Source of the DNA: M55B129 sp964506505 | GTDB lineage: Bacteria; Bacillota; Dethiobacteria; DTU022 | Length of the DNA: 26,273 nucleotides | Assembly: GCA_964506505.1 (NCBI GenBank) | Contig: CAZDKY010000025.1 | Location: 1-26,273, forward strand | Direction of reading: 5' to 3' | Shown: positions 15,556 through 23,619 of the stretch, piece by piece | Numbering within the stretch: position 1 is the stretch's first letter | How the letters are laid out: each line of letters starts with the position of its first letter | Made by a program: the position numbers and the translations under genes | Notes under the pieces: generated by a model | The model's database searches: none | What the model saw: only the letters and a program-made list of their open reading frames with translations | What the model was told of the DNA's origin: nothing

Positions 15556-16614
15556 TTATTCCTTCACCTGGAACCGATCCAGGGCCTTCTTGATCTGCAC
15601 CGGACGTTCCAGGCTTCTTTCAACAGTGCCAAGCTCTTTACCGGCCAGCAACTGCAGACAACCGGGCTGGATCAGCACCAGCAGTTCGTTTAACAACTTA
15701 TGATCAACTGTTTTAATCAAGCCGAGGTCGAAACCAAGCCGCAGATCTGAGATTAGTTGTATTGCTTCCTGCGAGCTCATCACCTGGGCATATTTCAGCA
15801 GGCCCAGGGAGCGCCATGCCCTATCGGCCAGCTCCGCTCTTTTTTTGTCCAGCAGAGCCTGCCGGGCTTCCTGTTCCTGTTCGATAACCTGACGCATTAC
15901 ACTATTAAGATTACCAATGATTTCATTTTCATTCTGACCCAGGGTGACCTGGTTTGATATCTGCACCAGGTTGCCCACAATTTCACTTCCTTCACCGTAT
16001 AAACCGCGCACCGCCAGGCCAACCTGCGAAAGGACTCCCAGGAAACGGTTTATCTGACCGGTCATGATCAGCGCCGGCAAATGCAGCATAACAGATGCCC
16101 GCAGCCCGGTCCCGAGATTGGTCGGACAGGCTGTCAGGTAACCGTAACGCTCATCAAAAGCATACCGCAGAATATTTTCCATCTGATCGTCACAGCGGTT
16201 GGCCTCCTCAAGAGCTTCTTCTGTCTGCAGTCCGGGCAGGATTATCTGGATACGCAAATGGTCTTCTTCATTAATCATAATACTGACCGCTTCATCTCTG
16301 CTCAAAAGAACGGCTCCGTTTTTTACTCCACGGGCCAGCAGGGGACTGATGAGATGTTTCTCAACAAGAGCCTGTTTCCCCAGGGCTGACATTTTTTCCA
16401 TCGGTTGAAAGGAAAAATCTATAAAACCATTCCGGTCGGATACCATATCACCGACCTGTTTTAATACGTCAGCAGTTGTTTCATCCGCGGCGAGGCAGGG
16501 GAAAGGCTGCCCTTCAATATTTCTGGCCAGCCGCACCCGGGAACTGATCACAATGTCATTGTCAGGACCGGTCCCTGCCATCCAGCGGCTAAAATTCAAT
16601 GCTCCCTGTTTCAA
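15556..16614 (-). CDS. mcsB: Protein-arginine kinase McsB
   Basis: Phosphorylates arginines on CtsR and on damaged proteins, marking them for ClpC-ClpP. The 352 residues belong to the guanidino kinase fold. Motifs seen are SSRVRLARN (24-32, ATP phosphate contacts), NEEDHLRIQ (115-123, containing the catalytic acidic residues) and CPTNLGTGLRASVMLHLP (163-180, with the conserved active-site cysteine C163). The C-terminal pArg-binding part is present. It starts with TTG at 16614, and its TTGA overlaps the mcsA stop by four bases with GGAG upstream, so translation is coupled to mcsA. Confidence 0.96.
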   Translation of the reverse strand: MKQGALNFSRWMAGTGPDNDIVISSRVRLARNIEGQPFPCLAADETTADVLKQVGDMVSDRNGFIDFSFQPMEKMSALGKQALVEKHLISPLLARGVKNGAVLLSRDEAVSIMINEEDHLRIQIILPGLQTEEALEEANRCDDQMENILRYAFDERYGYLTACPTNLGTGLRASVMLHLPALIMTGQINRFLGVLSQVGLAVRGLYGEGSEIVGNLVQISNQVTLGQNENEIIGNLNSVMRQVIEQEQEARQALLDKKRAELADRAWRSLGLLKYAQVMSSQEAIQLISDLRLGFDLGLIKTVDHKLLNELLVLIQPGCLQLLAGKELGTVERSLERPVQIKKALDRFQVKE

Positions 16615-17159
16615 TTTTCTTCTCCTTTATCTAACAGGTCCTTTTGCCCCTCCTGCATCCTGGTTTCCAGATCTCTGATTTGATCACGGAGGACGGCAGC
16701 CTCTTCGAATTCTTCGTTCTCCACTTTCAATTTCAGCTTATCTTTAAGCTGCGCCAGTTCACGGCGTTGCCTGACCCTGCTTTGAACATGCAGGGGCACT
16801 TTCCCGGTATGAGCAGTCCCGGCATGTATTCGCCGCAGAAGAGGTTTCATGCGTTTTTCAAAAGCTTTATAACATTCACTGCAACCCAGCCTGCCCACCT
16901 GGCTGAACTGGGCAAAGGTCAAACCACAGGAAGGACACTGCAAATTTGCCACGTCTTGCTCGTGACGGCTGTTCTGAAGACCCTGCTCAAGAATACCGGC
17001 AAAAAACTGATGCAGCGAAAATTGCGGTTCAAAAGAAAAATCAAGTTCTTCTTTTTTTATTGCACATTGTTCACAAAGGTGAAGTTCCGTCTGCTTGCCA
17101 TTGATATTTTTAACTATGTGGATCGTTGCCTCATTTTGCTGGCATTCCTGGCAAAGCAT
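16611..17159 (-). CDS. mcsA: McsA, zinc-binding activator of McsB
   Basis: Partner that activates the McsB kinase and acts with CtsR and ClpC in the heat and metal stress response. The 182-residue protein has four CxxC knuckles: CQEC near residue 3, CEQC near 29, CPSC near 75 and CSEC near 93. They are followed by a C-terminal UVR domain (about 135-170, LKVENEEFEEAAVLRDQIRD). It lies between ctsR and mcsB and overlaps mcsB by four bases. The zinc sites make it a plausible sensor of heavy metal or thiol stress, as known for the family. Confidence 0.95.
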   Translation of the reverse strand: MLCQECQQNEATIHIVKNINGKQTELHLCEQCAIKKEELDFSFEPQFSLHQFFAGILEQGLQNSRHEQDVANLQCPSCGLTFAQFSQVGRLGCSECYKAFEKRMKPLLRRIHAGTAHTGKVPLHVQSRVRQRRELAQLKDKLKLKVENEEFEEAAVLRDQIRDLETRMQEGQKDLLDKGEEN

Positions 17160-17218
17160 TTTTGATCATCTCTTCCTTTTTATTTATTCCAAATTTATTT
17201 ATTCCAAAAGCTCAATTT

Positions 17219-17695
17219 CTAATAACTGGCCTTCAGCAATTCTTCAAGAGCCTGGTTAAAAAGTATGCGCTGCAACTTTCTATAGTAGCTCTTCTCGATA
17301 CCCGAAAGACGGTACGGTTCATCATGAATAACCACAGCCAGCAAACTGTATTCACGCCTGGAAATTATCTTTTCATCAGCCATGCGCTGCAAAAGCTGGC
17401 GCACTTTTAGCGGTTCAAACCCTTCTTCCCGATGAACATGCAGGGCTTCCCGCCAGGATCCGGTAATTTCCGGCTTGATTCGGTATATACGGATGCAACC
17501 TCCGCCACCGCGGCGGCTTTCCACCAGGTAACCTCTTTCCGGTGAAAAACGCCGCTCCAGGACATAATTAATCTGTGAAGGAACACAATCAAACTTCCCG
17601 GCAAGTTCCCGACGCCTGATTTCGATAAATTTTTTCGAACTGAGAGCCAGTAACTTTTTCAGGTATTCTTCTATATAATCGGTCAAGTTGGGCAT
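17219..17695 (-). CDS. ctsR: Transcriptional repressor CtsR
   Basis: Repressor of class III heat-shock genes, here autoregulating its own operon. The 158-residue protein has the N-terminal winged helix with KFDCVPSQINYVLERRF and the glycine-rich thermosensing wing RRGGGGCIRI (61-70). R62 is present, the arginine phosphorylated by McsB in Bacillus. Unusually, residue 67 is cysteine where I remember an aromatic residue in the Bacillus and Listeria proteins. ATG 17695 has a weak GGAAAGG site upstream. The promoter and CtsR box lie 36-88 bases upstream. First gene of the operon; mcsA follows after 59 bases. Confidence 0.96.
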   Translation of the reverse strand: MPNLTDYIEEYLKKLLALSSKKFIEIRRRELAGKFDCVPSQINYVLERRFSPERGYLVESRRGGGGCIRIYRIKPEITGSWREALHVHREEGFEPLKVRQLLQRMADEKIISRREYSLLAVVIHDEPYRLSGIEKSYYRKLQRILFNQALEELLKASY

Positions 17696-17730
17696 GAATT
17701 TGCTGCCTTTCCGTTTATCTGATCCATATG

Positions 17731-17747
17731 TTTGACCTTCTCTGACC
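17731..17747 (-). promoter_or_regulatory. CtsR operator
   Basis: On the minus strand GGTCAGA-GAA-GGTCAAA (17747-17731) fits the known CtsR consensus of two RGTCAAA heptads around an NAN spacer, with one mismatch in the first heptad. It begins seven bases after the -10 box, so bound CtsR would cover the transcription start. Confidence 0.9.
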
Positions 17748-17754
17748 TTTATAT

Positions 17755-17783
17755 ATAATAAACTGCTTTTCTAATTTTGACAA
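17755..17783 (-). promoter_or_regulatory. Sigma-A promoter of the ctsR operon
   Basis: On the minus strand -35 TTGTCA (17783-17778) and -10 TATTAT (17760-17755) are 17 bases apart, each one mismatch from consensus. The CtsR box follows directly, which supports both calls. Confidence 0.88.
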
Positions 17784-17829
17784 GGATATGCTGCTGTCTG
17801 AGAGGGATGAGAGGAACGTTTTAAGCCTT

Positions 17830-17838
17830 ATTATACCA
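17830..17838 (-). promoter_or_regulatory. Possible second, extended -10 promoter for ctsR
   Basis: TGGTATAAT on the minus strand is a perfect extended -10 element. No good -35 lies upstream. Transcripts from here would cross the main ctsR promoter and CtsR box, giving a possible constitutive or less repressed start. Confidence 0.35.
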
Positions 17839-17884
17839 GTTTACGCTATTTTACGGCTATTTACACCGCCTTTTAAATCAACAA

Positions 17885-18607
17885 TCAGGAGCTGCCGAAC
17901 TGTTTTTCACGAATTAACTCATTTTGCCAGTATAATTCGTTTATTCCTTCCAGTTCATAGAGGCGGGAAAAAAGTTCCTGGAGGCTGATATCGCAGGGCA
18001 CCTCGACCAAAAATTCAATATCAACCTCTTCGGCACCCTCTTCCCCAATGAGTCCCGGCTCTCCCAGCTCACTCCTGCGTATATTCACTTTCATATCTCC
18101 AAGGATTGCCCCGATCCTGCCCAGCAAGCCGGGCTTATCAATCGCCTTGACCATCATCCGTTTAAGCCGCCGTCTCTTAAAATATGATCTTTCAAAACGC
18201 CGCAGCAACAGGAGGCTGATCAGGACAAATAAGGTAGTGATAATCGCTCCCAGGTAAAAACCGATTCCCACAGCCAGCCCCACTCCGCTAACCACCCAAA
18301 TTGTAGCAGCGGTAGTTAAGCCGTGGACACTACCCCGCTGCTGGATGATAGTCCCGGCGCCAAGAAAACCTATCCCGGTCACCACTCCGGCGGCAATCCG
18401 GCCCGGGTCAGAAATAAAACCTTCGCCCACCTGGGCGGTAAAACCGTAGGCTGACACCAGCATCAGCAGAGTTGAACCGGCACAAACCAGGATGTGAGTG
18501 CGGAAACCGGCCGGACGGTTGTGACTTTCCCTTTCGAAACCAATCACGCCGCCAAGAACAACTGCTAAAAACAATCTCAGAACAATTTCCCACAGAGCCA
18601 TAGTCAT
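17885..18607 (-). CDS. MgtC/SapB family membrane protein
   Basis: Inner-membrane protein of the MgtC family, linked in other bacteria to magnesium homeostasis and membrane energetics; the biochemical role is not settled. The 240 residues hold about four to five hydrophobic helices in the first 135 positions. Family motifs are GVIGFERE (20-27), GFRTHILVCAGSTLLML, GVVTGIGFLGAGTI (74-87) and HGLTTAATIW. A basic RRFERSYFKRRRLKR stretch marks the membrane exit, followed by a C-terminal ACT-like cytoplasmic domain (about 150-240). ATG 18607 has GGAGG six bases upstream. It starts 16 bases after the trxB stop, so the two are co-transcribed. Confidence 0.88.
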   Translation of the reverse strand: MTMALWEIVLRLFLAVVLGGVIGFERESHNRPAGFRTHILVCAGSTLLMLVSAYGFTAQVGEGFISDPGRIAAGVVTGIGFLGAGTIIQQRGSVHGLTTAATIWVVSGVGLAVGIGFYLGAIITTLFVLISLLLLRRFERSYFKRRRLKRMMVKAIDKPGLLGRIGAILGDMKVNIRRSELGEPGLIGEEGAEEVDIEFLVEVPCDISLQELFSRLYELEGINELYWQNELIREKQFGSS

Positions 18608-18622
18608 GAAACGCCTCCTCTA

Positions 18623-19543
18623 TCAGGCAAAAATATACTGCGCTGCGGCCGTGGCAGCAATGGCGCCGTCTGCAGCAGCGGTGATTACCTGGCGCAAAAA
18701 TTTGCGGCGTATATCCCCGGCAGCATATACTCCGGGAAGGGAGGTTTCCATTTTTTCGCTGGTTATAATATATCCCGACTCGTTTGTTTCAATAATTCCC
18801 TCTTCTAAAAACTCGGTATTCGGCCGGCGGCCGGCGTAGATGAAAACCCCTTCCACGTCCAGCTCGCGTTCCTGCCCGTCCTGCACGATAACCAGGCGGT
18901 CAACCTTCTGCTCGCCCACGATCTCGCTAACGGTGGTGTTCCAGAGCACTTCGATCCCGGGCATAGACAGCACTTTATCCTGCAGCCCCTTAACCCCGCG
19001 AAATTGATCGCGCCGGTGAATTAAATATATTTTGGAAGCGAAACGATCGAGGAAAATTGCTTCTTCGAGAGCAGCATTTCCACCACCGACAACAGCAATT
19101 TCTTTATCCCGGAAGAATGCGGCATCGCAGGTTGCACAGTACGATACTCCGCGCCCGCGCAGCTCCAGTTCTCCTTTTACACCCAGGAGATTTGGTTCTG
19201 TTCCTGTAGCAAGCAGCACAGCCCTGCCTTCGAATACACCGGCAGAAGTAGTTATTCCCTTGATTGTTTCTTTTAGCTCTACCTTTTCAATCTGAGTGTA
19301 ATGAACCGGCACCTGGAGGTTATCCATTTGCTTTTCCAGCAACATTCCAAATTCAAAACCGGTGATCCCATCCGGGAAAGCAGGAAAATTGTCCAGCCTG
19401 TCTGTAGAAACAATTTCTCCTCCCAGGGCCTTGTTTTCAATTACAGCAACGCTTAATCCGGCTCGGACGCCATAAAGAGCGGCGGTTGTTCCGGCCGGGC
19501 CTCCTCCGAGAATAATAAGATCGAATAATTTTTTTTCTTCCAT
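18623..19543 (-). CDS. trxB: Thioredoxin reductase (NADPH-type, FAD)
   Basis: Flavoprotein that reduces thioredoxin. The 306 residues show the FAD motif GGGPAG (13-18), redox-active C136 and C139 in SYCATCD, the NAD(P)H-binding GGGNAALEEA (153-162) with HRRDQFR (177-183), and the C-terminal AAGD motif near 274. Because the GGGNAALEEA and HRRDQFR motifs are kept, it is more likely NADPH dependent than one of the ferredoxin-linked clostridial variants, which lack them. I start at ATG 19543, 13 bases after AAAGGAGG; an ATG 36 bases earlier precedes that ribosome site. It leads a two-gene unit with the MgtC-like gene and is divergent from nfu. Confidence 0.93.
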   Translation of the reverse strand: MEEKKLFDLIILGGGPAGTTAALYGVRAGLSVAVIENKALGGEIVSTDRLDNFPAFPDGITGFEFGMLLEKQMDNLQVPVHYTQIEKVELKETIKGITTSAGVFEGRAVLLATGTEPNLLGVKGELELRGRGVSYCATCDAAFFRDKEIAVVGGGNAALEEAIFLDRFASKIYLIHRRDQFRGVKGLQDKVLSMPGIEVLWNTTVSEIVGEQKVDRLVIVQDGQERELDVEGVFIYAGRRPNTEFLEEGIIETNESGYIITSEKMETSLPGVYAAGDIRRKFLRQVITAAADGAIAATAAAQYIFA

Positions 19544-19743
19544 TTGTTTTGTTTGGCCTCCTTTAGCTGTTTGTATCATATCATTTATTTAAAAAGTAAA
19601 AAAGAATTATCGCTGTAAATATCTTATTATCGTAATATTGAACTTATGAGATAAATTATAGCATCCCTGTCAATGAACAGCAGACAGAAAAAAGAAATTC
19701 ATTCTGGTAATGTTATAAAACCTGTATCATTACCATTAAGTTA

Positions 19744-19752
19744 TGTTATAAT
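19744..19752 (+). promoter_or_regulatory. Extended -10 promoter of the NifU-like gene
   Basis: TGTTATAAT (19744-19752) is a perfect extended -10 element, 51 bases before the gene start. No good -35 hexamer is present 16-18 bases upstream, as is common for extended -10 promoters. The expected start point falls at about 19759, the first base of a palindrome. Confidence 0.6.
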
Positions 19753-19758
19753 ATGGTT

Positions 19759-19778
19759 ACAGCATAAGCTTTTGCTGT
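19759..19778. promoter_or_regulatory. Palindrome at the transcription start of the NifU-like gene
   Basis: ACAGCATAAGCTTTTGCTGT matches its own reverse complement at 18 of 20 positions. It starts six bases after the -10 box and ends about a dozen bases before the GGAGG ribosome site. It could be an operator covering +1 or a hairpin at the 5' end of the mRNA. I cannot assign a regulator. Confidence 0.5.
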
Positions 19779-19802
19779 TAATCTTCCAGAAGGAGGCACA
19801 CC

Positions 19803-20027
19803 ATGATGAAGGAACAGGTAGAAAAAGCGCTGGGAAAAATTCGCCCCGCCCTGCAGAGAGATGGCGGCGACGTTGAGCTTGTTGAGGTCGGAGAAGACGG
19901 CGTGGTCAAAGTTAAGCTGACCGGGGCATGCGGGGGATGTCCAATGTCGACAATTACACTCAAACAGGGCATTGAACGCGTCCTCAAACAGGAAATTGAC
20001 GCCATTAAAGAAGTTATAGCTGTTTAA
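19803..20027 (+). CDS. nfu: NifU C-terminal domain (Nfu-type) Fe-S carrier protein
   Basis: Small Fe-S scaffold or carrier that passes clusters to target proteins. The 74-residue protein is only the Nfu domain: IRPALQRDGGDVELVEV near the N-terminus and the CGGC motif (C43, C46) followed by PMST, whose cysteines bind a bridging 4Fe-4S cluster between two subunits. No NifU N-terminal or A-type domain is attached, as in many Firmicutes. Two ATGs lie in tandem (19803 and 19806), with GGAGG six bases before the first. It has its own promoter and a strong terminator, so it is monocistronic. Its many client proteins may include the CODH/ACS subunits, but that is inference. Confidence 0.92.
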   Translation: MMKEQVEKALGKIRPALQRDGGDVELVEVGEDGVVKVKLTGACGGCPMSTITLKQGIERVLKQEIDAIKEVIAV

Positions 20028-20036
20028 AGAACACCC

Positions 20037-20070
20037 AACAAAAAACCCGGGGTGACCCGGGTTTTTTGTT
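20037..20070 (+). terminator. Strong terminator after the NifU-like gene
   Basis: A perfect 15-base stem pairs AACAAAAAACCCGGG (20037-20051) with 20056-20070 around a GTGA loop, and the right arm carries TTTTTT. It begins ten bases after the stop codon. Symmetry makes it able to work on both strands. Confidence 0.95.
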
Positions 20071-20141
20071 TGAGCGGTTAGGCCCATTCGCTTTAGCGAA
20101 CATATTCGACCACTACTGACTATCGGGGAGGATTATTTGCC

Positions 20142-21299
20142 TTGGAAGTATACCTTGATAACAGTGCCACAACCCGTCCCTTCCCCGAAATAATCGACCT
20201 GATGGACAGGGTTCAGCGGGAAATGTACGGTAATCCTTCATCCCTTCATGAAAAGGGAGTAGCAGCCGAACAACTGCTGGGAAAAGCCCGCCGCAGTCTG
20301 GCCTCCTTTTTCAGGGACAGTGAAAAAGAAATTATTTTCACTTCCGGTGGGACAGAAGCCAATAACCTGGCTGTCATAGGAACGGCTCTTCGCCACTGCC
20401 GCCGCGGGAAGCACCTGATTACCAGTGCTGTAGAGCATCCTTCGGTACTGAACTGTTTCCGTTTCCTGGCAGGCGAAGGATTCCGGGTCAGTTACATTCC
20501 AGTCGACAAAAATGGTACTCTCGATCTTGACGAGTTGGAAAGAGCGGTTGGTGAAGATACTATCCTGGTCAGTATTATGCACGTAAACAACGAAATGGGA
20601 GCCATTCAACCGCTGCAGGAAATCGGGCCGGTGATCAAAAAAAGAAACCCGGCTGTCCTGCTGCATGTCGATGCCGTCCAGTCACTGGCCAAACTACCCC
20701 TTCCTGTTGACCTCTGGCAGGCAGACCTGGTCAGCTGCAGTGCGCACAAGATCCATGGACCAAGGGGCACCGGCTGCCTCTGGGTCAGGGAAGGCACCCT
20801 TCTACAACCCCTACTTTACGGGGGTAACCAGGAAAAAGGACTGCGCCCGGGCACTGAAAATACACCTGCCATCGCCGGATTCGGCCTGGCCATAAGCCTG
20901 ATGGACGAGAAACTAAGCAAAATGGAAAACGGCCTGATGGAACTTAAGCTTGTTTTCCTGGAACATCTGCAGGATAGCGGCATCCACTTTGCCGTCAATG
21001 GCCCTTCCCCGGTGGAAGGCGCGCCTCATATTCTAAATCTTTCCTTCCCCGGGCTGAAAGCGGAAGTACTCCTGCACGGTTTGGAAGAACGGGGCATCTA
21101 TGTATCTTCCGGTTCTGCCTGTCACTCGCGGCGTTCTGAGCCAAGCCATGTTCTTGCCGCCCTGGGACTGGAAAGAGAAAAACTGGACAGCGCTCTTCGT
21201 TTCAGTCTTTCTGTTGAAAACACTCTGGCGGAAGTAAAGGAAGCAGCCGCAGCAACCGCGGCAGCGGTGCGGGAGCTGGCCGCTTTTCTAAAAATATAA
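20142..21299 (+). CDS. Cysteine desulfurase (ThiI-partner type)
   Basis: PLP enzyme that removes sulfur from cysteine as an enzyme-bound persulfide. The 385 residues match class V desulfurases at each key residue: H99 (VEHPSV), D177 and Q180 (HVDAVQ), PLP lysine K203 (CSAHKIHGPRG) and persulfide cysteine C327 in SSGSACHSRR. The start is TTG 20142, ten bases after GGGGAGG; no ATG or GTG fits better. It is followed 41 bases later by thiI, the pairing seen for NifZ-ThiI in Bacillus, so supplying sulfur for 4-thiouridine in tRNA is the likely role. With no IscU/SufU gene adjacent, general Fe-S assembly is a second possibility. Confidence 0.94.
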   Translation: MEVYLDNSATTRPFPEIIDLMDRVQREMYGNPSSLHEKGVAAEQLLGKARRSLASFFRDSEKEIIFTSGGTEANNLAVIGTALRHCRRGKHLITSAVEHPSVLNCFRFLAGEGFRVSYIPVDKNGTLDLDELERAVGEDTILVSIMHVNNEMGAIQPLQEIGPVIKKRNPAVLLHVDAVQSLAKLPLPVDLWQADLVSCSAHKIHGPRGTGCLWVREGTLLQPLLYGGNQEKGLRPGTENTPAIAGFGLAISLMDEKLSKMENGLMELKLVFLEHLQDSGIHFAVNGPSPVEGAPHILNLSFPGLKAEVLLHGLEERGIYVSSGSACHSRRSEPSHVLAALGLEREKLDSALRFSLSVENTLAEVKEAAAATAAAVRELAAFLKI

Positions 21300-21339
21300 C
21301 TCCCCTGACACTCTCTAAAAAGAACAGGAATGATAGAAA

Positions 21340-22509
21340 ATGAATGCCAAAATTTTAGTTCGTTATGGCGAAATAGCCCTGAAGGGGAAAAACCGGGGCC
21401 AGTTTGAGCAACAGCTCCTCCGTAATATGAAGTCGGCTGCAGCTGGTTCCGGCGCGGAAATGACCAGGCTGCACGGACGTTTCCTGGTAGAGTGTCCCGC
21501 CGAGAAAGAAGCGTTCCTGATCAGGCAACTGCAGAGAATATTCGGCATCGTTTCACTGAGTCCGGTTACTGAAACCGCCCTTGACCTGGAGGAAATCAAA
21601 ACAGCAGCGGTCCGGATAACCGAAACCCTGCTTCCCGGATCAAAAACCTTTAAGATTAAAGCCCGGCGGTCCAATAAAAAATTCCCCTTTACCTCGCCGG
21701 AGATAAACCGCCTGCTGGGAACGCATCTTTTGCATATTTTCCCCGGGCTTGAAGTAAGGATGCAGCAGCCTTCCCTTACTCTTTCTGTCGAAATTGGCTA
21801 TCACAGCGCGTTCCTTTACAGTAAAAATATTGCCGGTCCGGGAGGGCTGCCGGTGAAGATTTCCGGACGTGCTTTGTTGCTCCTATCAGGTGGTATTGAC
21901 AGCCCGGTTGCCGGGTGGCTGGCCATGAAAAGGGGCCTCGCCATCGAAGCCCTGCATTTCCACAGTTTCCCTTTCACCAGCAGGAAAGCGGAGGAAAAAG
22001 CGGTTGATCTCTGCCGTCAGCTTTCTCTGTACGGCAACAGGATCCCCCTTCACCTGATTAACATCACTCCCGTGCAGAAGGCACTTAAGTCCGAGGTTCC
22101 CTCAGAACTGAGAATTATTATTCTGCGGAGGATCATGATCCGGCTGGCTCAAAAACTCTGCCGCGAGAGAAAAATGCGGGCTATAATTACCGGTGACAAC
22201 CTCGGGCAGGTCGCCAGCCAGACTTTGGAAAGTCTTGCCGTCACAGAGCAAGCTTCACAACTGTTAATCCTCAGACCACTGCTGGGAATGGATAAAAGAG
22301 AAATCATCAAACAGGCGAAAGCAATCGATACCTATGAAATTTCAATCCGCCCCTATGAAGACTGCTGCACGCTCCTGGTTCCGAAGAATCCTGCAACAAG
22401 ACCAAAACTGGACGCAGTGAAAGAAGCGGAAAGCGGCCTGGACCTGGCAGGGCTGCTTGACGAAGCTTATGACTCCAGTGAAACAAGAACTGATGATTTT
22501 ATTTCCTGA
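21340..22509 (+). CDS. thiI: tRNA 4-thiouridine synthetase ThiI
   Basis: Uses ATP to activate U8 of tRNA and inserts sulfur to make 4-thiouridine. The 389 residues comprise a ferredoxin-like N-terminal part, a THUMP domain (about 60-165) and a PP-loop ATPase with LLLSGGIDSPVAGWLAMKRG (from residue 180). The IRPYEDCCTLLVPKNP region holds C342 and C343, matching the conserved catalytic cysteine. There is no C-terminal rhodanese domain, normal for Firmicutes, so the persulfide must come directly from the upstream desulfurase. ATG 21340 has a weak AGGA ribosome site. Its last 11 bases overlap the convergent flavodoxin-ferredoxin gene, with no terminator between them. Confidence 0.95.
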   Translation: MNAKILVRYGEIALKGKNRGQFEQQLLRNMKSAAAGSGAEMTRLHGRFLVECPAEKEAFLIRQLQRIFGIVSLSPVTETALDLEEIKTAAVRITETLLPGSKTFKIKARRSNKKFPFTSPEINRLLGTHLLHIFPGLEVRMQQPSLTLSVEIGYHSAFLYSKNIAGPGGLPVKISGRALLLLSGGIDSPVAGWLAMKRGLAIEALHFHSFPFTSRKAEEKAVDLCRQLSLYGNRIPLHLINITPVQKALKSEVPSELRIIILRRIMIRLAQKLCRERKMRAIITGDNLGQVASQTLESLAVTEQASQLLILRPLLGMDKREIIKQAKAIDTYEISIRPYEDCCTLLVPKNPATRPKLDAVKEAESGLDLAGLLDEAYDSSETRTDDFIS

Positions 22510-23512
22510 GACGCTTGTCAAGACCCTGCTCCAGGGCAGCCTGGAGAAGGACATCGGGACCGGGGAAACGAGCTTTGCCATCAGTCGCTTTGGAAAAGTA
22601 GAGCGCATCGGTGGGGCACCAGTTCAGACAGCGCAGGCAGTACATACAGTGATAATGCCGAATCGGATAACCCTCGGCATCCAGTTCTATCAACCCCTGC
22701 GGACACTGCTGGACACAGGCCATACACTGGATACATTCTTCCTTGTGGATACCGAAACCAAATAAAAAGTGATTGAGAAAAAAATCAATACCGTAAGAAT
22801 AAAAAAATCGCCAGGGGATCCCGATCAGGGAACCCAGAGGATTGGGGTTTCTGTACCGATAGGATATGCCGTAAAAAAGAGAATGGATGTATTCCAGAAA
22901 AATAAATATTTTTTTCCTTGCTTCAAAACTTTTTTTGATCAACACACGGCCGGCTTTGGCGTAATCAAAATTTTTAAGCATTACCGCCGCAGCGGAGTTG
23001 ACAAAAGACTGATCGAGATGCCCTACATATTTGAAACCTTTTATGGTCAGGATGTTTTTCATAAAGTTTTCAAAATCACCCTGGGCCCCGTCGTGTGTGG
23101 CAAAGGAAAAAACCCGAATGCTCCGGTTAAAAACGGGAAGATCAAGGATAAACCGGATCATGACTGGTGCCGGGCGAAAAGCATAGACCGGGGAACCAAA
23201 ACCGATCAGGTCATATTCTGACCAATCATTGGCCATCCCGGCAAAAGCAGGGTTGGGTTTTGCCGATTTGATAGCTTCTCGCAGATCCATATACGGCCAG
23301 GGATATTTGCTGAGAGGATGTTTTGTCTCTGCTCGGATAGTGTAACGGAGGGCTACCGGTTTTTTCTGCCAAAGCGTTGGTAAATCGGTAATCTCTTCGA
23401 TATCAATGACATCACAGGCATAATCTCTTTTTTCCATCTCTTCCCGGATCAGCGAAGTGAAGTGCCTGGTAATTCCGGTTCCTGAAAAATAAAGCAGCAG
23501 AACTTTCAGCAA
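22499..23512 (-). CDS. EFR1-type flavodoxin/ferredoxin fusion protein
   Basis: Predicted soluble or peripheral electron-transfer protein. With TTG 23512 as start it has 337 residues. The N-terminal flavodoxin-like domain shows the FMN phosphate loop YFSGTGIT near residue 8 and GFGSPVYAFRP near 105. An aromatic, hydrophobic linker (about 200-255) may touch the membrane. The C-terminus has two 4Fe-4S motifs: CIQCMACVQQCP and CMYCLRCLNWCP. TTG is preferred because GTG 23521 overlaps the AAGGGG ribosome site while the TTG is eight bases after it. It is divergent from a ModE-like regulator gene and converges on thiI with an 11-base overlap. Redox partners are unknown. Confidence 0.85.
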   Translation of the reverse strand: MLKVLLLYFSGTGITRHFTSLIREEMEKRDYACDVIDIEEITDLPTLWQKKPVALRYTIRAETKHPLSKYPWPYMDLREAIKSAKPNPAFAGMANDWSEYDLIGFGSPVYAFRPAPVMIRFILDLPVFNRSIRVFSFATHDGAQGDFENFMKNILTIKGFKYVGHLDQSFVNSAAAVMLKNFDYAKAGRVLIKKSFEARKKIFIFLEYIHSLFYGISYRYRNPNPLGSLIGIPWRFFYSYGIDFFLNHFLFGFGIHKEECIQCMACVQQCPQGLIELDAEGYPIRHYHCMYCLRCLNWCPTDALYFSKATDGKARFPGPDVLLQAALEQGLDKRLRK

Positions 23513-23528
23513 AGTTATCACCCCTTAT

Positions 23529-23556
23529 ATTATAGCTCATGCCGGGGATATAACAA
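23529..23556 (-). promoter_or_regulatory. Promoter of the flavodoxin/ferredoxin gene
   Basis: On the minus strand a perfect -10 TATAAT (23534-23529) has TTGTTA (23556-23551) 16 bases upstream as a four-of-six -35. The start point would fall almost on the ribosome site, giving a very short leader. It lies in the 107-base gap shared with the divergent ModE-like gene. Confidence 0.55.
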
Positions 23557-23619
23557 ATAATCAAAGGGAACTGTTTTCCACCTGCAGTAAGTAAATTAAA
23601 CGCGAAAGGAGATGCTCCC

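Noticed and set aside
19655..19673. Perfect TTGACA and perfect TATAAT on the minus strand upstream of trxB
   Set aside because: Only seven bases separate the two hexamers, far too close for one sigma-A promoter. Either may belong to separate weak promoters, but I cannot pair them.
20087..20100. TTCGCTTTAGCGAA palindrome between the nfu terminator and the cysteine desulfurase gene
   Set aside because: Six-base arms with a two-base centre are short enough to arise by chance. It does not match the Firmicutes LexA box and is not placed on a recognisable promoter.
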